From Saprospiraceae bacterium (lineage in GTDB: Bacteria; Bacteroidota; Bacteroidia; Chitinophagales; Saprospiraceae), in NCBI GenBank assembly GCA_016722285.1, contig JADKGI010000002.1, positions 1 to 64,000 on the forward strand: a DNA stretch of 64,000 nucleotides, read 5' to 3'. Below are positions 38,264 to 48,302 of the stretch, piece after piece. Each line of letters opens with the position of its first letter. The stretch's first letter is position 1. The translations under genes and the position numbers were made by a program. Below the pieces are notes generated by a model. It was not told the DNA's origin, searched no databases, and saw only the letters and a list, made by a program, of their open reading frames with translations.

Positions 38264-39034
38264 ATGTTTGTCGATACACATGCCCATATTTATACAGAAG
38301 AATTTAGCAGTGACCTGGACATAGTTCTTACTCATGCTAAGGAGATCGGGATAACAAAAATTTTCATGCCCAATATTGACAGCACCACGATTAGTAGCAT
38401 GCTCAGCTTAGCGGAAAAATATACATTTTGCCACCCGATGATTGGTCTGCATCCCTGCCATGTGAATGAAAAATATAAAGAAGAACTTAAAATCGTTGAA
38501 AAATACCTTAGTGCGATTGATTTCTCAGCTATAGGTGAGGTCGGAATTGACTTATTTTGGGATAAAACATATATCTCAGAACAGGAAAACGCATTTAGAT
38601 ATCAAATTGCACTGGCGCGGGATAATGACCTGCCTTTTGTGATTCATTCAAGAGATTCACTTGACATCACTATCAAAATAGTAGAAGAAATGCAGGATGG
38701 CAGACTATCCGGCATTTTTCATTGTTTTGGCGGAAGTTTGGCACAGGCCAATAAAATTATTGATCTTGGCTTTATGTTGGGAATAGGAGGAGTTCTTACT
38801 TATAAAAATTCAGGACTTGACAAGGTAATCACAAATGTCCCGTTAAGCAGTCTGGTACTTGAAACAGATTCTCCCTATCTCAGTCCGGTACCGCATCGTG
38901 GAAAACGCAATGAACCAGGATATATCATCAAAGTAGCAGAAAAGCTTTCTGAAATTAAAAATTTGCCATTGTCAGAAATTGCCATGCGTACCAAATCAAA
39001 TGCACAAAAGATATTTAAAAATATTCAATTTTGA
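38264..39034 (+). CDS. TatD-family metal-dependent hydrolase (DNase)
   Basis: The 256-residue TIM-barrel amidohydrolase begins MFVDTHAHIYTEEF, with the DTHAH metal-binding motif. Further ligands are in IGEVGIDLFW (Glu), PFVIHSRDS (His), GIFHCFGG (His) and LETDSPYLSP (Asp). TatD proteins act as 3'-5' exonucleases or deoxyribonucleases and are widespread. The exact paralogue (tatD or ycfH-like) cannot be settled from sequence reading, so no symbol is given. It is divergent from the RNase H-like gene, and a tRNA-Ser gene follows. Confidence 0.93.
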   Translation: MFVDTHAHIYTEEFSSDLDIVLTHAKEIGITKIFMPNIDSTTISSMLSLAEKYTFCHPMIGLHPCHVNEKYKEELKIVEKYLSAIDFSAIGEVGIDLFWDKTYISEQENAFRYQIALARDNDLPFVIHSRDSLDITIKIVEEMQDGRLSGIFHCFGGSLAQANKIIDLGFMLGIGGVLTYKNSGLDKVITNVPLSSLVLETDSPYLSPVPHRGKRNEPGYIIKVAEKLSEIKNLPLSEIAMRTKSNAQKIFKNIQF

Positions 39035-39207
39035 ATAGTCAATCGATTTGAAAATACTATCTTAGCATTCTATATTCTAAAAATTATTTTGAAATAGTGC
39101 ATATATTAAGCATATCACACTGTTTGTCTGATAGTTGTACATTACAAAAATAAGAATAGAAAAATAATTTTTGATAAGTTAGTTTATTTTCCAACATTTG
39201 CGGTGTT

Positions 39208-39295
39208 GGAGAGTTGTCCGAGCGGTTTAAGGAGCACGCCTGGAAAGTGTGTATACCTCAAAAGGGTATCGAGGGTTCGAATCCCTCACTCTCCG
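39208..39295 (+). tRNA. tRNA-Ser (anticodon GGA)
   Basis: Acceptor arms GGAGAGT and ACTCTCC enclose a D arm, the anticodon arm CACGC-CTGGAAA-GTGTG giving anticodon GGA, a long variable arm (CTCAAAAGGG) and a T arm with GGTTCGAATCC. The discriminator is G. CCA is not encoded. Confidence 0.96.
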
Positions 39296-39394
39296 CAAAA
39301 AATCGGTTGTGTTTATTAACTATTTTAAATACTTTTTTTTACTTTTAACCTTTATTTATTAATCTTATTATTCTAAAACGTAAATTAACAAATC

Positions 39395-40213
39395 ATGCGA
39401 AAATTTTTATTATTAATCGGGGTATTTATGATTGCATCTTATATGGGTGCATTTGATATTATGGCTCAGGCAGCAGATACAACAGCTGCAGCTGTTTCAG
39501 ATACCGTTGCTGCAGGAGCTGCTGCTGCTTCCGAAATGGTAGATGAAGCATCTACTGCACTAACTCAAAATGCTGATAATGCCGGTGCTTTTCAGGTTTT
39601 GAAAGAAAAATTCATTGAGGGAGACTGGGTTTGGATGACCCCGGTATTATGTTGTATGATCTTCGGACTTGCATTTTGTATAGAACGTATCATCACACTA
39701 AACATTGCTTCTGCTAACACAGATACACTTTTGAGCAAAATTGAAGACAAACTTTCAAGCGGAGACCTTGAAGGAGCAAAAGATGTGGCAAAAGCAACAC
39801 CTGGACCTGCAGCCAGCGTAATCTATGAAGGCTTAAGAAACGCCGCTTCAGGACCTGATGGTGTAGAAAAAGCAATTGTATCCTATGGGTCGGTACAGAT
39901 GTCACTTATGGAGAAAGGCTTAATATGGATTTCATTATTTATTGCCCTAGCACCAATGTTAGGATTCCTGGGTACAGTTATTGGTATGATTCAAGCATTT
40001 GATAAAATCCAGGCTGCTGGAGATATCTCTCCTACTGTGGTAGCTGGTGGTATCAAAGTAGCCCTTTTGACTACAGTTTTTGGTCTTATTGTGGCTATTA
40101 TTCTTCAGATTTTCTATAATTATATAGTATCCAAAATTGACGGTATAACCACGAAAATGGAAGAATCATCTATAGCATTAGTAGAGACTATGCTGAGAAA
40201 CAAGACTATCTAA
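39395..40213 (+). CDS. exbB: ExbB/MotA/TolQ proton channel family protein
   Basis: The 272-residue inner-membrane protein has a signal-like first helix (MRKFLLLIGVFMIASYMGAF) and a long Ala-rich periplasmic segment (about 25-65). Three membrane helices follow: WMTPVLCCMIFGLAFCIERI, GLIWISLFIALAPMLGFLGT and VALLTTVFGLIVAIILQIFY. With ExbD partners it uses the proton gradient to energise TonB-dependent outer-membrane receptors. It is the first gene of a four-gene run (exbB, an unknown membrane protein, exbD, exbD) with 20-30 bp gaps. The large Ala-rich N-terminal extension is a common Bacteroidota trait. Confidence 0.92.
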   Translation: MRKFLLLIGVFMIASYMGAFDIMAQAADTTAAAVSDTVAAGAAAASEMVDEASTALTQNADNAGAFQVLKEKFIEGDWVWMTPVLCCMIFGLAFCIERIITLNIASANTDTLLSKIEDKLSSGDLEGAKDVAKATPGPAASVIYEGLRNAASGPDGVEKAIVSYGSVQMSLMEKGLIWISLFIALAPMLGFLGTVIGMIQAFDKIQAAGDISPTVVAGGIKVALLTTVFGLIVAIILQIFYNYIVSKIDGITTKMEESSIALVETMLRNKTI

Positions 40214-40243
40214 TAATTTTCACAGTAAAACAAATAAACAATC

Positions 40244-40744
40244 ATGACTAAATTATATAATTATTTAGTAAAAGATGGTGATGCGATAGCAGTTGGGTTC
40301 AGTGCACTTATGTTCATATTATTTGCAGCAAGTGTTTACTTTGGGGCCCAATCAGGTGGATATGACCTAAGCTCACTAACAGATATGCAGGATAAGTCAA
40401 ATGTTAATATCTTTAATTTAGGCTTATATATTGTTATGATATTAGGTGCAATTGCAGTATTTTTAATGCTTTTCGGAATTTTTTGGGACCTTATTAAGAA
40501 TTTTAAAACGGGATCAAAAACGATCATGGGATTCGGAGCTATTGTAGTTGCTTTCGTAATATTTTACTTTACTTCTTCACACGATTCCGGGGGTAGATTT
40601 GATGCATATTGGAGCACAGATCCATTTAATATCACTGTTGGACTCAGTAAATTTATTTCAGCAGGATTATACACGCTTATGTCCCTGACATTGTTATCAT
40701 TTTTACTGATACTTTTTTTCGAAATTAGAAGTTTCTTTAAATAA
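40244..40744 (+). CDS. Unknown four-helix membrane protein within the exb operon
   Basis: The 166-residue protein contains four hydrophobic helices: VGFSALMFILFAASVYFGA, LGLYIVMILGAIAVFLMLFG, TIMGFGAIVVAFVIFYFTS and LYTLMSLTLLSFLLILFFEI. It has no other motif I recognise. It sits between exbB and the first exbD with gaps of 30 and 20 bp, so it is co-transcribed and may be an accessory part of the energising complex (inference from context). Confidence 0.85.
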   Translation: MTKLYNYLVKDGDAIAVGFSALMFILFAASVYFGAQSGGYDLSSLTDMQDKSNVNIFNLGLYIVMILGAIAVFLMLFGIFWDLIKNFKTGSKTIMGFGAIVVAFVIFYFTSSHDSGGRFDAYWSTDPFNITVGLSKFISAGLYTLMSLTLLSFLLILFFEIRSFFK

Positions 40745-40764
40745 TTGACTAAACTGTTAATAGA

Positions 40765-41310
40765 ATGGCAAAGAAAAACAGAATGACTAACGAGATCAAT
40801 GCGGGATCAATGGCAGATATTGCCTTCCTGCTTTTGATTTTCTTTCTCGTTACCACAACAATAGCAGAAGATAAAGGGGTGCTTGTTAAGTTACCTCCTT
40901 ATTCTGAAGAACCGCCACCAGATGTAAGACTTAATACCAGGAATATTTATTCTGTAATGGTGAATGCCCAAAATCAATTGCTCGTCAGAGGAGAACCGAT
41001 GAAAATCGAGGACCTTAAGCACAATGCAAAAATTTTTATTTTGAATCCGGAGAAGAGGGCTGACATGTCTGATGATCCTACAAAGGCTATCATTTCGATT
41101 AAAAATGACCGGGGTACTAAATATAAAACGTATCTGGAGGTATATAACGAACTCAAAGCTGCGTATAACGAACTTTGGGAAGAAGCAGCGATGAAAAAAT
41201 TTGGTAAGAATCTGGACGAGCTTAAAAATGCTCAGCAAAAAGAAATTAAAGATGCAATTCCATTGGTAATTTCTGAAGCAGAACCTACTAAGTTTGGTGA
41301 AGAAAAATAA
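40765..41310 (+). CDS. exbD: ExbD/TolR-family biopolymer transport protein, first paralogue
   Basis: The 181-residue protein has a short cytoplasmic N terminus (MAKKNRMTNEINAGSMAD) and one membrane helix (IAFLLLIFFLVTTTI), with the usual Asp just before it in SMADIAF. A periplasmic domain follows, with IKNDRGTKYKTYLEVYNELK. The Asp is the likely proton-relay residue. This is the larger of two tandem ExbD paralogues, typical of Bacteroidota. Confidence 0.92.
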   Translation: MAKKNRMTNEINAGSMADIAFLLLIFFLVTTTIAEDKGVLVKLPPYSEEPPPDVRLNTRNIYSVMVNAQNQLLVRGEPMKIEDLKHNAKIFILNPEKRADMSDDPTKAIISIKNDRGTKYKTYLEVYNELKAAYNELWEEAAMKKFGKNLDELKNAQQKEIKDAIPLVISEAEPTKFGEEK

Positions 41311-41337
41311 TTTATTGATAATTAAATGAGATAACAA

Positions 41338-41814
41338 ATGTCTAAATTTAAGAAAAAACAAGGGAATGTAACTCCGGGAATTTCAACTGCATCACTTCCT
41401 GACATTGTTTTTATGTTATTGTTTTTCTTTATGGTGGTAACTAAAATGAGAGATACTGAACTGATGGTCAAAGTAATAACACCTCAGGCTTCAGAGCTTA
41501 CCAAACTTGAAAAGAAAACGCTTGTAAACTTTATTTTTATCGGACGACCTACCGAAAAGTTTAAAGCGAAAGCAGGTACAAAGCCTAGAATTCAATTAGC
41601 AGATAAATTTGCAACAACAGATGATATTCCATTATTTTTGGAGAAACACAAAATCTCAGTTCCTGAAAGTCAGCGTCAGAGTGTGATAACTTCACTTAAG
41701 ATTGACAATGATGTGACAATGGGGGTTGTAGGCGATGTCAAAACAGCGCTTCGTAAAGCAGGGCAGCTTAAAATAAACTATTCAGCTAAACAACGCGAAC
41801 GAACTAAAGGATAA
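41338..41814 (+). CDS. exbD: ExbD/TolR-family biopolymer transport protein, second paralogue
   Basis: The 158-residue protein has a charged N terminus (MSKFKKKQGNVTPGIST), one membrane helix with the family Asp (LPDIVFMLLFFFMVVTKM) and a periplasmic part ending VKTALRKAGQLKINYSAKQR. It follows the first exbD by 27 bp and ends the operon: a terminator lies just after. Confidence 0.92.
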   Translation: MSKFKKKQGNVTPGISTASLPDIVFMLLFFFMVVTKMRDTELMVKVITPQASELTKLEKKTLVNFIFIGRPTEKFKAKAGTKPRIQLADKFATTDDIPLFLEKHKISVPESQRQSVITSLKIDNDVTMGVVGDVKTALRKAGQLKINYSAKQRERTKG

Positions 41815-41832
41815 TATTGTATTCTTAGAAAT

Positions 41833-41870
41833 AAAAAAAAGCTTGTTACGAATAGTTTCAAGCTTTTTTT
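41833..41870 (+). terminator. Intrinsic terminator after the exb operon
   Basis: Arms AAAAAAAAGCTTG (41833-41845) and CAAGCTTTTTTT (41859-41870) form a stem of A/T plus GCTTG pairs and end in a T run. It can work in both directions. Confidence 0.8.
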
Positions 41871-42102
41871 TAACTAGATCGCTATAGTTTAGGTATGATT
41901 AATTCAATCAAGAACCGCTAGGTTTTTATTATACTTTTGCTCTTTTTTCGTCAATAGCGATGTTATTCTCTCAAAAAGTAGGTTAGGCTACTAAAAAATG
42001 GCTTTATTTTTATGATTGGAAAGCATACCCCTAAAAAATACCTGAATCTTGTATTATTGTGACTCAATTGAAGAATCTAAAGTGATAGCTACTATGTAAA
42101 AT

Positions 42103-42518
42103 TTATACCACAACTTGCTCTAAAGGTAATTTTTGAGCATAATGAATAACAAAAATATCTGATAGAAATTCCTCTTTACCAAAAATGTTATAGTCTTCTA
42201 CAAATATTGCTATTGCATTGCACCATGATACATCTTTTACTATGTAGGCTACTTTTGGTTTTGACTGGTATTGGCCTTAGCTTCTGAGCCAGAAGAGCGG
42301 ACATCAAAGGATTTATTGAAAATCAAGGAATGAGGATTGTACCTAAATAATTACCTTCATCTTTTAAAGCCGAACTACTTGGATAGAAAATAGAAACACT
42401 TTTAATTATCATCTTTCTGATAAATAAATCGGGTTCAATCAAACACAATGTTATTCATTAGGTATTTTTCTATATCAGAGTCATATAAGGTTAAGTAATT
42501 GAAGTACCAAGAACCAGT
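42103..42518 (-). pseudogene. Frameshifted gene fragment of unknown family
   Basis: Between the exb operon and the receptor gene, the minus strand holds protein-like pieces in changing frames: GSWYFNYLTLYDSDIEKYL near 42510-42455, then FIRKMIIKSVSIFYPSSSAL and DEGNYLGTILIP, then an interrupted stretch, then VKDVSWCNAIAIFVEDYNIF with a final stop at 42103. At least two frame changes or stops are needed. It has no start I can trust and looks like the 3' part of a decayed gene. I could not name it. Confidence 0.45.
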
Positions 42519-42550
42519 AAAAGGAATGCCAACTTTTTGACATTCCTTTT
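42519..42550. terminator. Bidirectional terminator between the fragment and the receptor gene
   Basis: AAAAGGAATG (42519-42528) pairs with CATTCCTTTT (42541-42550) around a 12-base loop. It lies 52 bp past the stop of the minus-strand receptor gene. Confidence 0.7.
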
Positions 42551-42602
42551 TACCAACAAAACAATTATATTTTTCTATGAACCGGATATCTGGTATTCAG
42601 GC

Positions 42603-45005
42603 TTATTTAATTCTGTTTTGCTCATCTTCCAAACCAGTATTTCTCTTTCTGGATTTGCCTTTTGTCTGTTTTCCGAAATTATAGCTAAACGTCATTCTCG
42701 CTCTGCGACTATCCCATCCACCCATTACATTCATGTAGAGGCCTCCATAGGTACTTTCGCCACTCCAGATATTGGTTTTGAATATATCATCTATATTTAA
42801 AGTAATCTTTGCACTGTTCCCTGCAAATTTTTTACTTATTCCCGCGCCCGCAGCCCACATAGCTTTCATAACAAAAGTGCCTTCCCATAATGACGGAGAA
42901 TTGTACCAGCCATTCACTTCAGTGCTCCATCCTTTGCTTAAACTAAAAGATTGCTGATGATACATATTGAAAGAACTTACGTTAATATTTATCGCTTTAC
43001 CGTTGCCGAAATCTGCATAATTTCTTGTGTGAACGCCATTCAGATTTGTATAGGTACTCCATTTTTCAGTAATAGAAAATGGGGCTCCAACTCCTACAGA
43101 ATACACTTTACGGTATGCTATGTTATCCCAAGTTATAAATGTTCCTTTTATTCCGGAAGTATCTACTAGTCTTGTAATGACATTAGTGGTATGACTGTAA
43201 GACAAAGTCGTTGTGAGCTTTTGAGCAAAATTATGAGTCAACTGGATATTGTCAGTATATTCCGGATTAAGAAATGGATTTCCTTTTTCAAATGTTAGCT
43301 GATCCAGTTGAAATTCGAAAGGATTCAAATCCTTATAATTGGGTCTGTTTATTCTCCGGCCATAAGATAATTGAAAACTGTGTTTTTTGGATGGTGTAAA
43401 AGACAGTCCTGCTGATGGAAAGACATTGGTATAATCTCTCTTCACCAGCTTATTATTAACTGGATTCATGGCAATAAGGTCACCTTTTGTGTTACTGTTT
43501 TCTATTCTGATACCAATATTAAATCCAAGTTTTTTTCCTTGTAAATTATAATTGATATACCCTGCATTGACCCACTCATTGTACTTAAATCTATTACTAA
43601 GATTTTGGTTCAATATTTCGGTGCCTTCGTTAATATTGTAAAAATTAAATGAATTATCAGTTTTGACCAAAGCTGATTTTAAGCCTCCCGATATTTTGCC
43701 CTTTCCAAGTTTCCTTTCATAGTCCATTTTTAAATTCATAATATCAATTTCAGTGGGCGTAATACTTCTAACTTCATAGCTACTGGTCACCTTTGAACCT
43801 TCAACATTTGTATATTTATTTGGAGTATAAGAATTATTTTCTCTGATATATTTGCCATAGTTCAAGTCAATATTAAATGTGGTTTCATTTCCACCGTCAA
43901 AATAATAATTGGCATTCAGATTAGTATTGTTTGAATTTGCTTTAGTGTTTCCATTATTCAATAACAGAGAATCTGTTCTTGAAACCAGAATATTTCCGAG
44001 CTTTGTAATGGAGTTATTTGTCATCTGATCTGTACCTTCGCTATGTTCAGCTATTATACCCAGTGTACTTTTTTTATTTACATAGTAATCTGCCGAGATT
44101 TTAGAATTCAACCCAATACTATTATTCCTGTTTTCATTTAAAGTTTTAAATCCCAGGTTATTCTGCTCTCTGTAAAAATCATTGTAATTAAAATTATGGC
44201 TATTATAAAAACCACCATTTGCGGCAATATTGAATTTTTGATTTCTGAAATTCAGGTTAAGGCTGCTACTCAATCCTGATGTCTTTCCTTGTCGGCCTGT
44301 TACAGTCGCGGAACCATTGACGCCTGCATTATTAAGTTTCTTTCTCTTAATATTTATAATGCCGGCAGTACCCTGTGCTTCATATTTAGCTGATGGATTG
44401 CTAATGATTTCTATACTTTCTATATCATTGGATGACATATTTTTCAACATATTTGCCAAGTCAGCAGAAGACAACGGGGATGGCTTACCATCGATGTATA
44501 TAACTAATCCGGTTTTTCCGAGCAATGTTATATTTTCATTATTATCTACCAACACTCCGGGAGCTTTTCTCAAAAGACTTAATGCGTCATCTCCGGTAGC
44601 CAGTACACTTCCGGCGACATTAAGTACTATCCTGTCAGGTTTCACTTCCATCAAGGGTTTTTTTGCAGTAATAGTAACTTCTGATATCTTATTTGATGTA
44701 GCGGACATAGAAATAGTCCCAAAATCCAAATCATCTGATAATACAGTAAAAGCATTACTAGTGAAATCATCCAGTCCTACAAATGTAGCTTTAAGAAAGT
44801 AGTTGCCCTCCTTGATATGAGCAAATGTAAAAAGGCCATTATCATCAGAATAGGTAAATTTTCTTAATGAAGAGTCTTTCGCATTGTGGAGCATTACATT
44901 GGCGTAGGCGACCGGAAGACTGTTATCATTTAGGGTACCTTTAATAGATTGTCCAAATCCTAAAGTAAGTATTGAACTAAGTAGAAGAAGTAAAAATTGT
45001 CTCAT
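42603..45005 (-). CDS. Outer-membrane beta-barrel receptor, TonB-dependent-like
   Basis: The start is placed at ATG 45005 (MRQFLLLLLSSILTLGFGQS, a clear signal peptide), giving 800 residues; the upstream 21 codons in frame are not signal-like. A carboxypeptidase-regulatory-like domain (KGTLNDNSLPVAYANVMLHN, then DDNGLFTFAHIKEGNYFLKA) leads into a plug domain (VLNVAGSVLATGDDALSLLR, IYIDGKPSPL, IEIISNPSAKYEAQGTAGI). A large outer-membrane barrel follows with many aromatic and Asn-rich strands. This is the Bacteroidota OMP_b-brl family, related to TonB receptors but of unknown ligand. The ExbB/ExbD operon upstream could energise it; direct evidence is absent. Confidence 0.9.
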   Translation of the reverse strand: MRQFLLLLLSSILTLGFGQSIKGTLNDNSLPVAYANVMLHNAKDSSLRKFTYSDDNGLFTFAHIKEGNYFLKATFVGLDDFTSNAFTVLSDDLDFGTISMSATSNKISEVTITAKKPLMEVKPDRIVLNVAGSVLATGDDALSLLRKAPGVLVDNNENITLLGKTGLVIYIDGKPSPLSSADLANMLKNMSSNDIESIEIISNPSAKYEAQGTAGIINIKRKKLNNAGVNGSATVTGRQGKTSGLSSSLNLNFRNQKFNIAANGGFYNSHNFNYNDFYREQNNLGFKTLNENRNNSIGLNSKISADYYVNKKSTLGIIAEHSEGTDQMTNNSITKLGNILVSRTDSLLLNNGNTKANSNNTNLNANYYFDGGNETTFNIDLNYGKYIRENNSYTPNKYTNVEGSKVTSSYEVRSITPTEIDIMNLKMDYERKLGKGKISGGLKSALVKTDNSFNFYNINEGTEILNQNLSNRFKYNEWVNAGYINYNLQGKKLGFNIGIRIENSNTKGDLIAMNPVNNKLVKRDYTNVFPSAGLSFTPSKKHSFQLSYGRRINRPNYKDLNPFEFQLDQLTFEKGNPFLNPEYTDNIQLTHNFAQKLTTTLSYSHTTNVITRLVDTSGIKGTFITWDNIAYRKVYSVGVGAPFSITEKWSTYTNLNGVHTRNYADFGNGKAININVSSFNMYHQQSFSLSKGWSTEVNGWYNSPSLWEGTFVMKAMWAAGAGISKKFAGNSAKITLNIDDIFKTNIWSGESTYGGLYMNVMGGWDSRRARMTFSYNFGKQTKGKSRKRNTGLEDEQNRIK

Positions 45006-45180
45006 TTGTATTGTTTTAATTGGTTTAGAATCAGAACAATGACGAGACCAACATCTTTTAAGTTGCAAAACCTAATTCAGTATTCTATGAACGGTTTAAA
45101 TTAATAGACAAAATGATTAATTTGTATGCTTATAAAGCATATATAGAAACAATTGATAATAATTTAAATAAAACTTTTGA

Positions 45181-48072
45181 TCAGAATTTTAAAAATTTTT
45201 GTCTGTATCTCTGTCCGGAGGATGTTGTTAATATTAATAAATAAGTTCCTGACGGTAATGAAGAAATGTTCAAAATAGACTTTTGCGCGCTGGTATTAGC
45301 CAGAATGATTCTTCCTGATATGTCTGATACCATCAATTCATTAATAAATAAACCATCAGGAATCTCAATATATAGTTCGTCAAAAGCAGGATTAGGGCTT
45401 ATTTTAAATAAAACCGAAGGATCGTTTACGTTGTTTTTGCACGCGGTCTTAAAGGTATCAATTACAGAAAAATCGGAGTATAAAGAGTCACAGTTTTTCT
45501 GAAATCTGTATTCATAGACGGAGCATTCTTTGAGGTTATTTATTTTTATCGTATCAAGGGAAGTGATTTGCTGCCAGGTCAGCGATCCTTTTAATCTGTA
45601 GCTAACCCGTAAAGTATCCTGAATAATGGTAGTTTTCTTCCTGATGATTTTAACAGAATTTTGTTCAATTTCTTCTGTCTTAACTTCCATATTATTAGTA
45701 CATAGGCTATTCTTTATAAGGACACAATAGTCTTCTACCTCTCCATATTCAAATTTTGAATCATCGCAACCTCCATCAAATGCCTGATATGACATGATCA
45801 ATCTCAGTTTAGTGAAGCCTCCGATAGCTTTAGCCGGAATGGTAATTTTACCTTTAACTTCATTAGCCAAAGAAGTAGGAGATTTATAAGCAAGTTCGTC
45901 TGTTGACCAGATTCCATTCTGGTCATAATCGATATAAATTTTAAAATAGTCCGGGAAAGGTGTCCCGGAATATCCGCACTGAATAATGAAATCATATATT
46001 TTGCTGGTCTCAAGTACATTTCTGTTAAAGCCCGTAAAATCCCTGTACCCCCCGGATATGTTTCCCGATTTATTCTCAATATTATTTAATGTAAAAGCCT
46101 CTATCCATTCCTGTGAAGCATCTTTCCTTCCAAAAGTGCAGTATCTGTTTTCAGTGCAGCTTCCGCAACCTGTACTTACATTATATTCCGGTGTGAATTC
46201 CGAAATATTGCCATATCTGGAACAATTTGCTTTTACTTTAAACGTATATGCCGTACACTCAGGAATGTTTTTTAATACAAAAGAATGGTCATTTGTGACA
46301 GTGTCCACCCATTTTCCTGCAGCTGATTTATATTCAACATTGAAAGATGCATCCTGAGTATTGACCCATGCCACTCCTACCGATGTCAGGTCAGACTGGA
46401 GTGATGATATAGTTGGTATCTCGCAACATCCACTGGTTTTAATAAATTTTGAATAGCTGTATCCTGAAGGCAAAAAGCCACAATCGCTTCCTATCTGAAC
46501 TTCATATTCTGTACAATTGCTAAAACCCTTCAATTCGCTACCATTTGAAATATTCAAAACTTCAGTCCAGGGTACTTTGTCAACCTGACGATATCGGATA
46601 TTGACTTGGGAAGAACCTTGGTCATTTTGCCAGAATATTCTTAATAATAAATCCTCAGTTTTAATAATTATGCCTGCGGGAATAGAGCAATTCTGACATA
46701 ATTTCATAATGTTCCTAACTGCTCTGTTGGCATTTAGTTTTCCCCCAGTCGTAGTAATGTCCTTCAGAGTAGCGTTAGGAAGTGTTCCGTGCAAGATCAT
46801 ATCTTTCGCTACCAATGCTGCTGCGGCGGGATCAGTTTTGACCAAATTCTGGAAAATATTGCAGGGTGCAGAATAGATTAATCCTATCACGCCTGTCACA
46901 TGTGGAGATGCCCCGGATGTACCCCCAAATGGTCCATAACCTGTTCTGGTGAGCGTATAAACCTGATTGCCATATGCGCCCAGATCAATTGATTTCCTGC
47001 CAAATCCGGCACTGCTGACTTTCGCGTCAGATCGACTAAGGTTTGTAACAGATATAAGATATTCACTATTGCATGAAGTGGGCATATCACCCTTGACGTC
47101 CACGTCTGTGTTATTATTTGTTGTAGCTGCACAATTCAATATCCCGATTTTACCTAAAGAATCAAATAATGCACACCATAATGGTGCATCTGCTGCATTC
47201 AGGTCATCGATGCCCCAGGATGCATTTGTAGCTACGATGAAAGCTCCTTTTGTTCCTTTACTTGTATTGTATAATTTCCTTTGAGTATATGCATATCCAT
47301 ACGAAGCCAAGGCATTTGCCTCGCTGGAAAAACCATAATTGACCGGCATAATTTTGACTTTCCAATTTACACCACTCACTCCAAGCTTATTGTTCCCTCT
47401 GGCTCCTATTATTCCGGCCACTGGTGTGCCATGGGAACCGCCTGAATAGACATTATCATTTTTTGAAGTTATATTCCAACCTCTGAAATCATCTATGTAT
47501 CCATTATTATCATCATCAATGCCATTTCCGGGTATTTCATTATAGTTGAGCCAAACATTTCCCTGCAGATCTTCATGGGCTGCATTAATCCCATCATCTA
47601 TCACGCAGATTACCACTGTATCGCCCAGTGATGTTATTCCACCGGTTGTTACATCCCAGGCCAACTCCATATCGATGTCAGCGTCCACACTCCCGCCTGA
47701 TGACCCATCATTGATATATTGCCATTGCTTAGCAAAATCTGTATCATCAGGAATTGTTCGATTAGTAATATATCTGTTTTTACGCACACTTAGGAAACCA
47801 TCGACTCCACCCAATAACTTCTCCGATTCAGAGTCTGATAAACCAGCTTTATTTGTATCAATTAACCATAAGTTAAACGGTTCGCGCATCAATTGGCTAT
47901 AGGATAAATCTATTGCTGAGTTCTTAACCCTAAAATTTGTAATGGAATTTCTAAATTGCTGAATACTATTATCCGATTTCACTTGAACTATGTACTCACC
48001 AGGTACAAACAGCAGTGACTGTCCACTGATGTCAGTTAGATATATTATGAAAAAATGCAGATAAAAACACAT
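45181..48072 (-). CDS. Secreted subtilisin-like (S8) protease with FN3-like, GEVEDY and T9SS sorting domains
   Basis: The 963-residue protein has a signal peptide (MCFYLHFFIIYLTDISG) and a propeptide. In the S8 catalytic domain D159 lies in VIDDGINAAHED, H214 in GGSHGTPVAGIIG and S386 in FGGTSGASPHVTG. The D-D-G and GTSGAS variants replace the more usual D-S/T-G and GTSMA, but the triad is complete. Two FN3-like segments follow (about 465-635), then a GEVEDY domain (FEYGEVEDYC) and a T9SS type A tail (FKISPNPAFDELYIEIP, ending RQKFLKF). It should be exported by the porU/porV machinery in this window and degrade proteins outside the cell. It is a single-gene unit on the minus strand. Confidence 0.92.
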   Translation of the reverse strand: MCFYLHFFIIYLTDISGQSLLFVPGEYIVQVKSDNSIQQFRNSITNFRVKNSAIDLSYSQLMREPFNLWLIDTNKAGLSDSESEKLLGGVDGFLSVRKNRYITNRTIPDDTDFAKQWQYINDGSSGGSVDADIDMELAWDVTTGGITSLGDTVVICVIDDGINAAHEDLQGNVWLNYNEIPGNGIDDDNNGYIDDFRGWNITSKNDNVYSGGSHGTPVAGIIGARGNNKLGVSGVNWKVKIMPVNYGFSSEANALASYGYAYTQRKLYNTSKGTKGAFIVATNASWGIDDLNAADAPLWCALFDSLGKIGILNCAATTNNNTDVDVKGDMPTSCNSEYLISVTNLSRSDAKVSSAGFGRKSIDLGAYGNQVYTLTRTGYGPFGGTSGASPHVTGVIGLIYSAPCNIFQNLVKTDPAAAALVAKDMILHGTLPNATLKDITTTGGKLNANRAVRNIMKLCQNCSIPAGIIIKTEDLLLRIFWQNDQGSSQVNIRYRQVDKVPWTEVLNISNGSELKGFSNCTEYEVQIGSDCGFLPSGYSYSKFIKTSGCCEIPTISSLQSDLTSVGVAWVNTQDASFNVEYKSAAGKWVDTVTNDHSFVLKNIPECTAYTFKVKANCSRYGNISEFTPEYNVSTGCGSCTENRYCTFGRKDASQEWIEAFTLNNIENKSGNISGGYRDFTGFNRNVLETSKIYDFIIQCGYSGTPFPDYFKIYIDYDQNGIWSTDELAYKSPTSLANEVKGKITIPAKAIGGFTKLRLIMSYQAFDGGCDDSKFEYGEVEDYCVLIKNSLCTNNMEVKTEEIEQNSVKIIRKKTTIIQDTLRVSYRLKGSLTWQQITSLDTIKINNLKECSVYEYRFQKNCDSLYSDFSVIDTFKTACKNNVNDPSVLFKISPNPAFDELYIEIPDGLFINELMVSDISGRIILANTSAQKSILNISSLPSGTYLLILTTSSGQRYRQKFLKF

Positions 48073-48258
48073 TTTATCAGCAAACGAGGCATTTTACAAA
48101 TTTGATTCAAAATAAAAATATATAATAACAAAATCCATAATAATGTTTTGAAAATAAATCCAAAGCTTGAATTCGCCGGAACCTAGTATGAAAATATTAA
48201 ATTTTATACAAATTATAGAAATAATTAATATAATGTTATACATATTAAATATAATACT

Positions 48259-48266
48259 TATATTTG
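48259..48266 (+). promoter_or_regulatory. Putative -7 element for the TPR/SPOR gene
   Basis: TATATTTG matches TAnnTTTG and lies 36 bp before ATG 48303. This argues against a start at 48264, which would be inside the element. Confidence 0.5.
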
Positions 48267-48302
48267 TCATTTATTTTGGTCTCAAATTTTAACTTCAGCA
48301 TA

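Noticed and set aside
26310..41814. Zorya-like defence (SNF2 helicase plus MotA/ExbB-type proteins)
   Set aside because: The ExbB/ExbD genes are about 8 kb away in a standard four-gene TonB-energising operon, and no ZorC- or ZorB-like protein with an OmpA domain is present.
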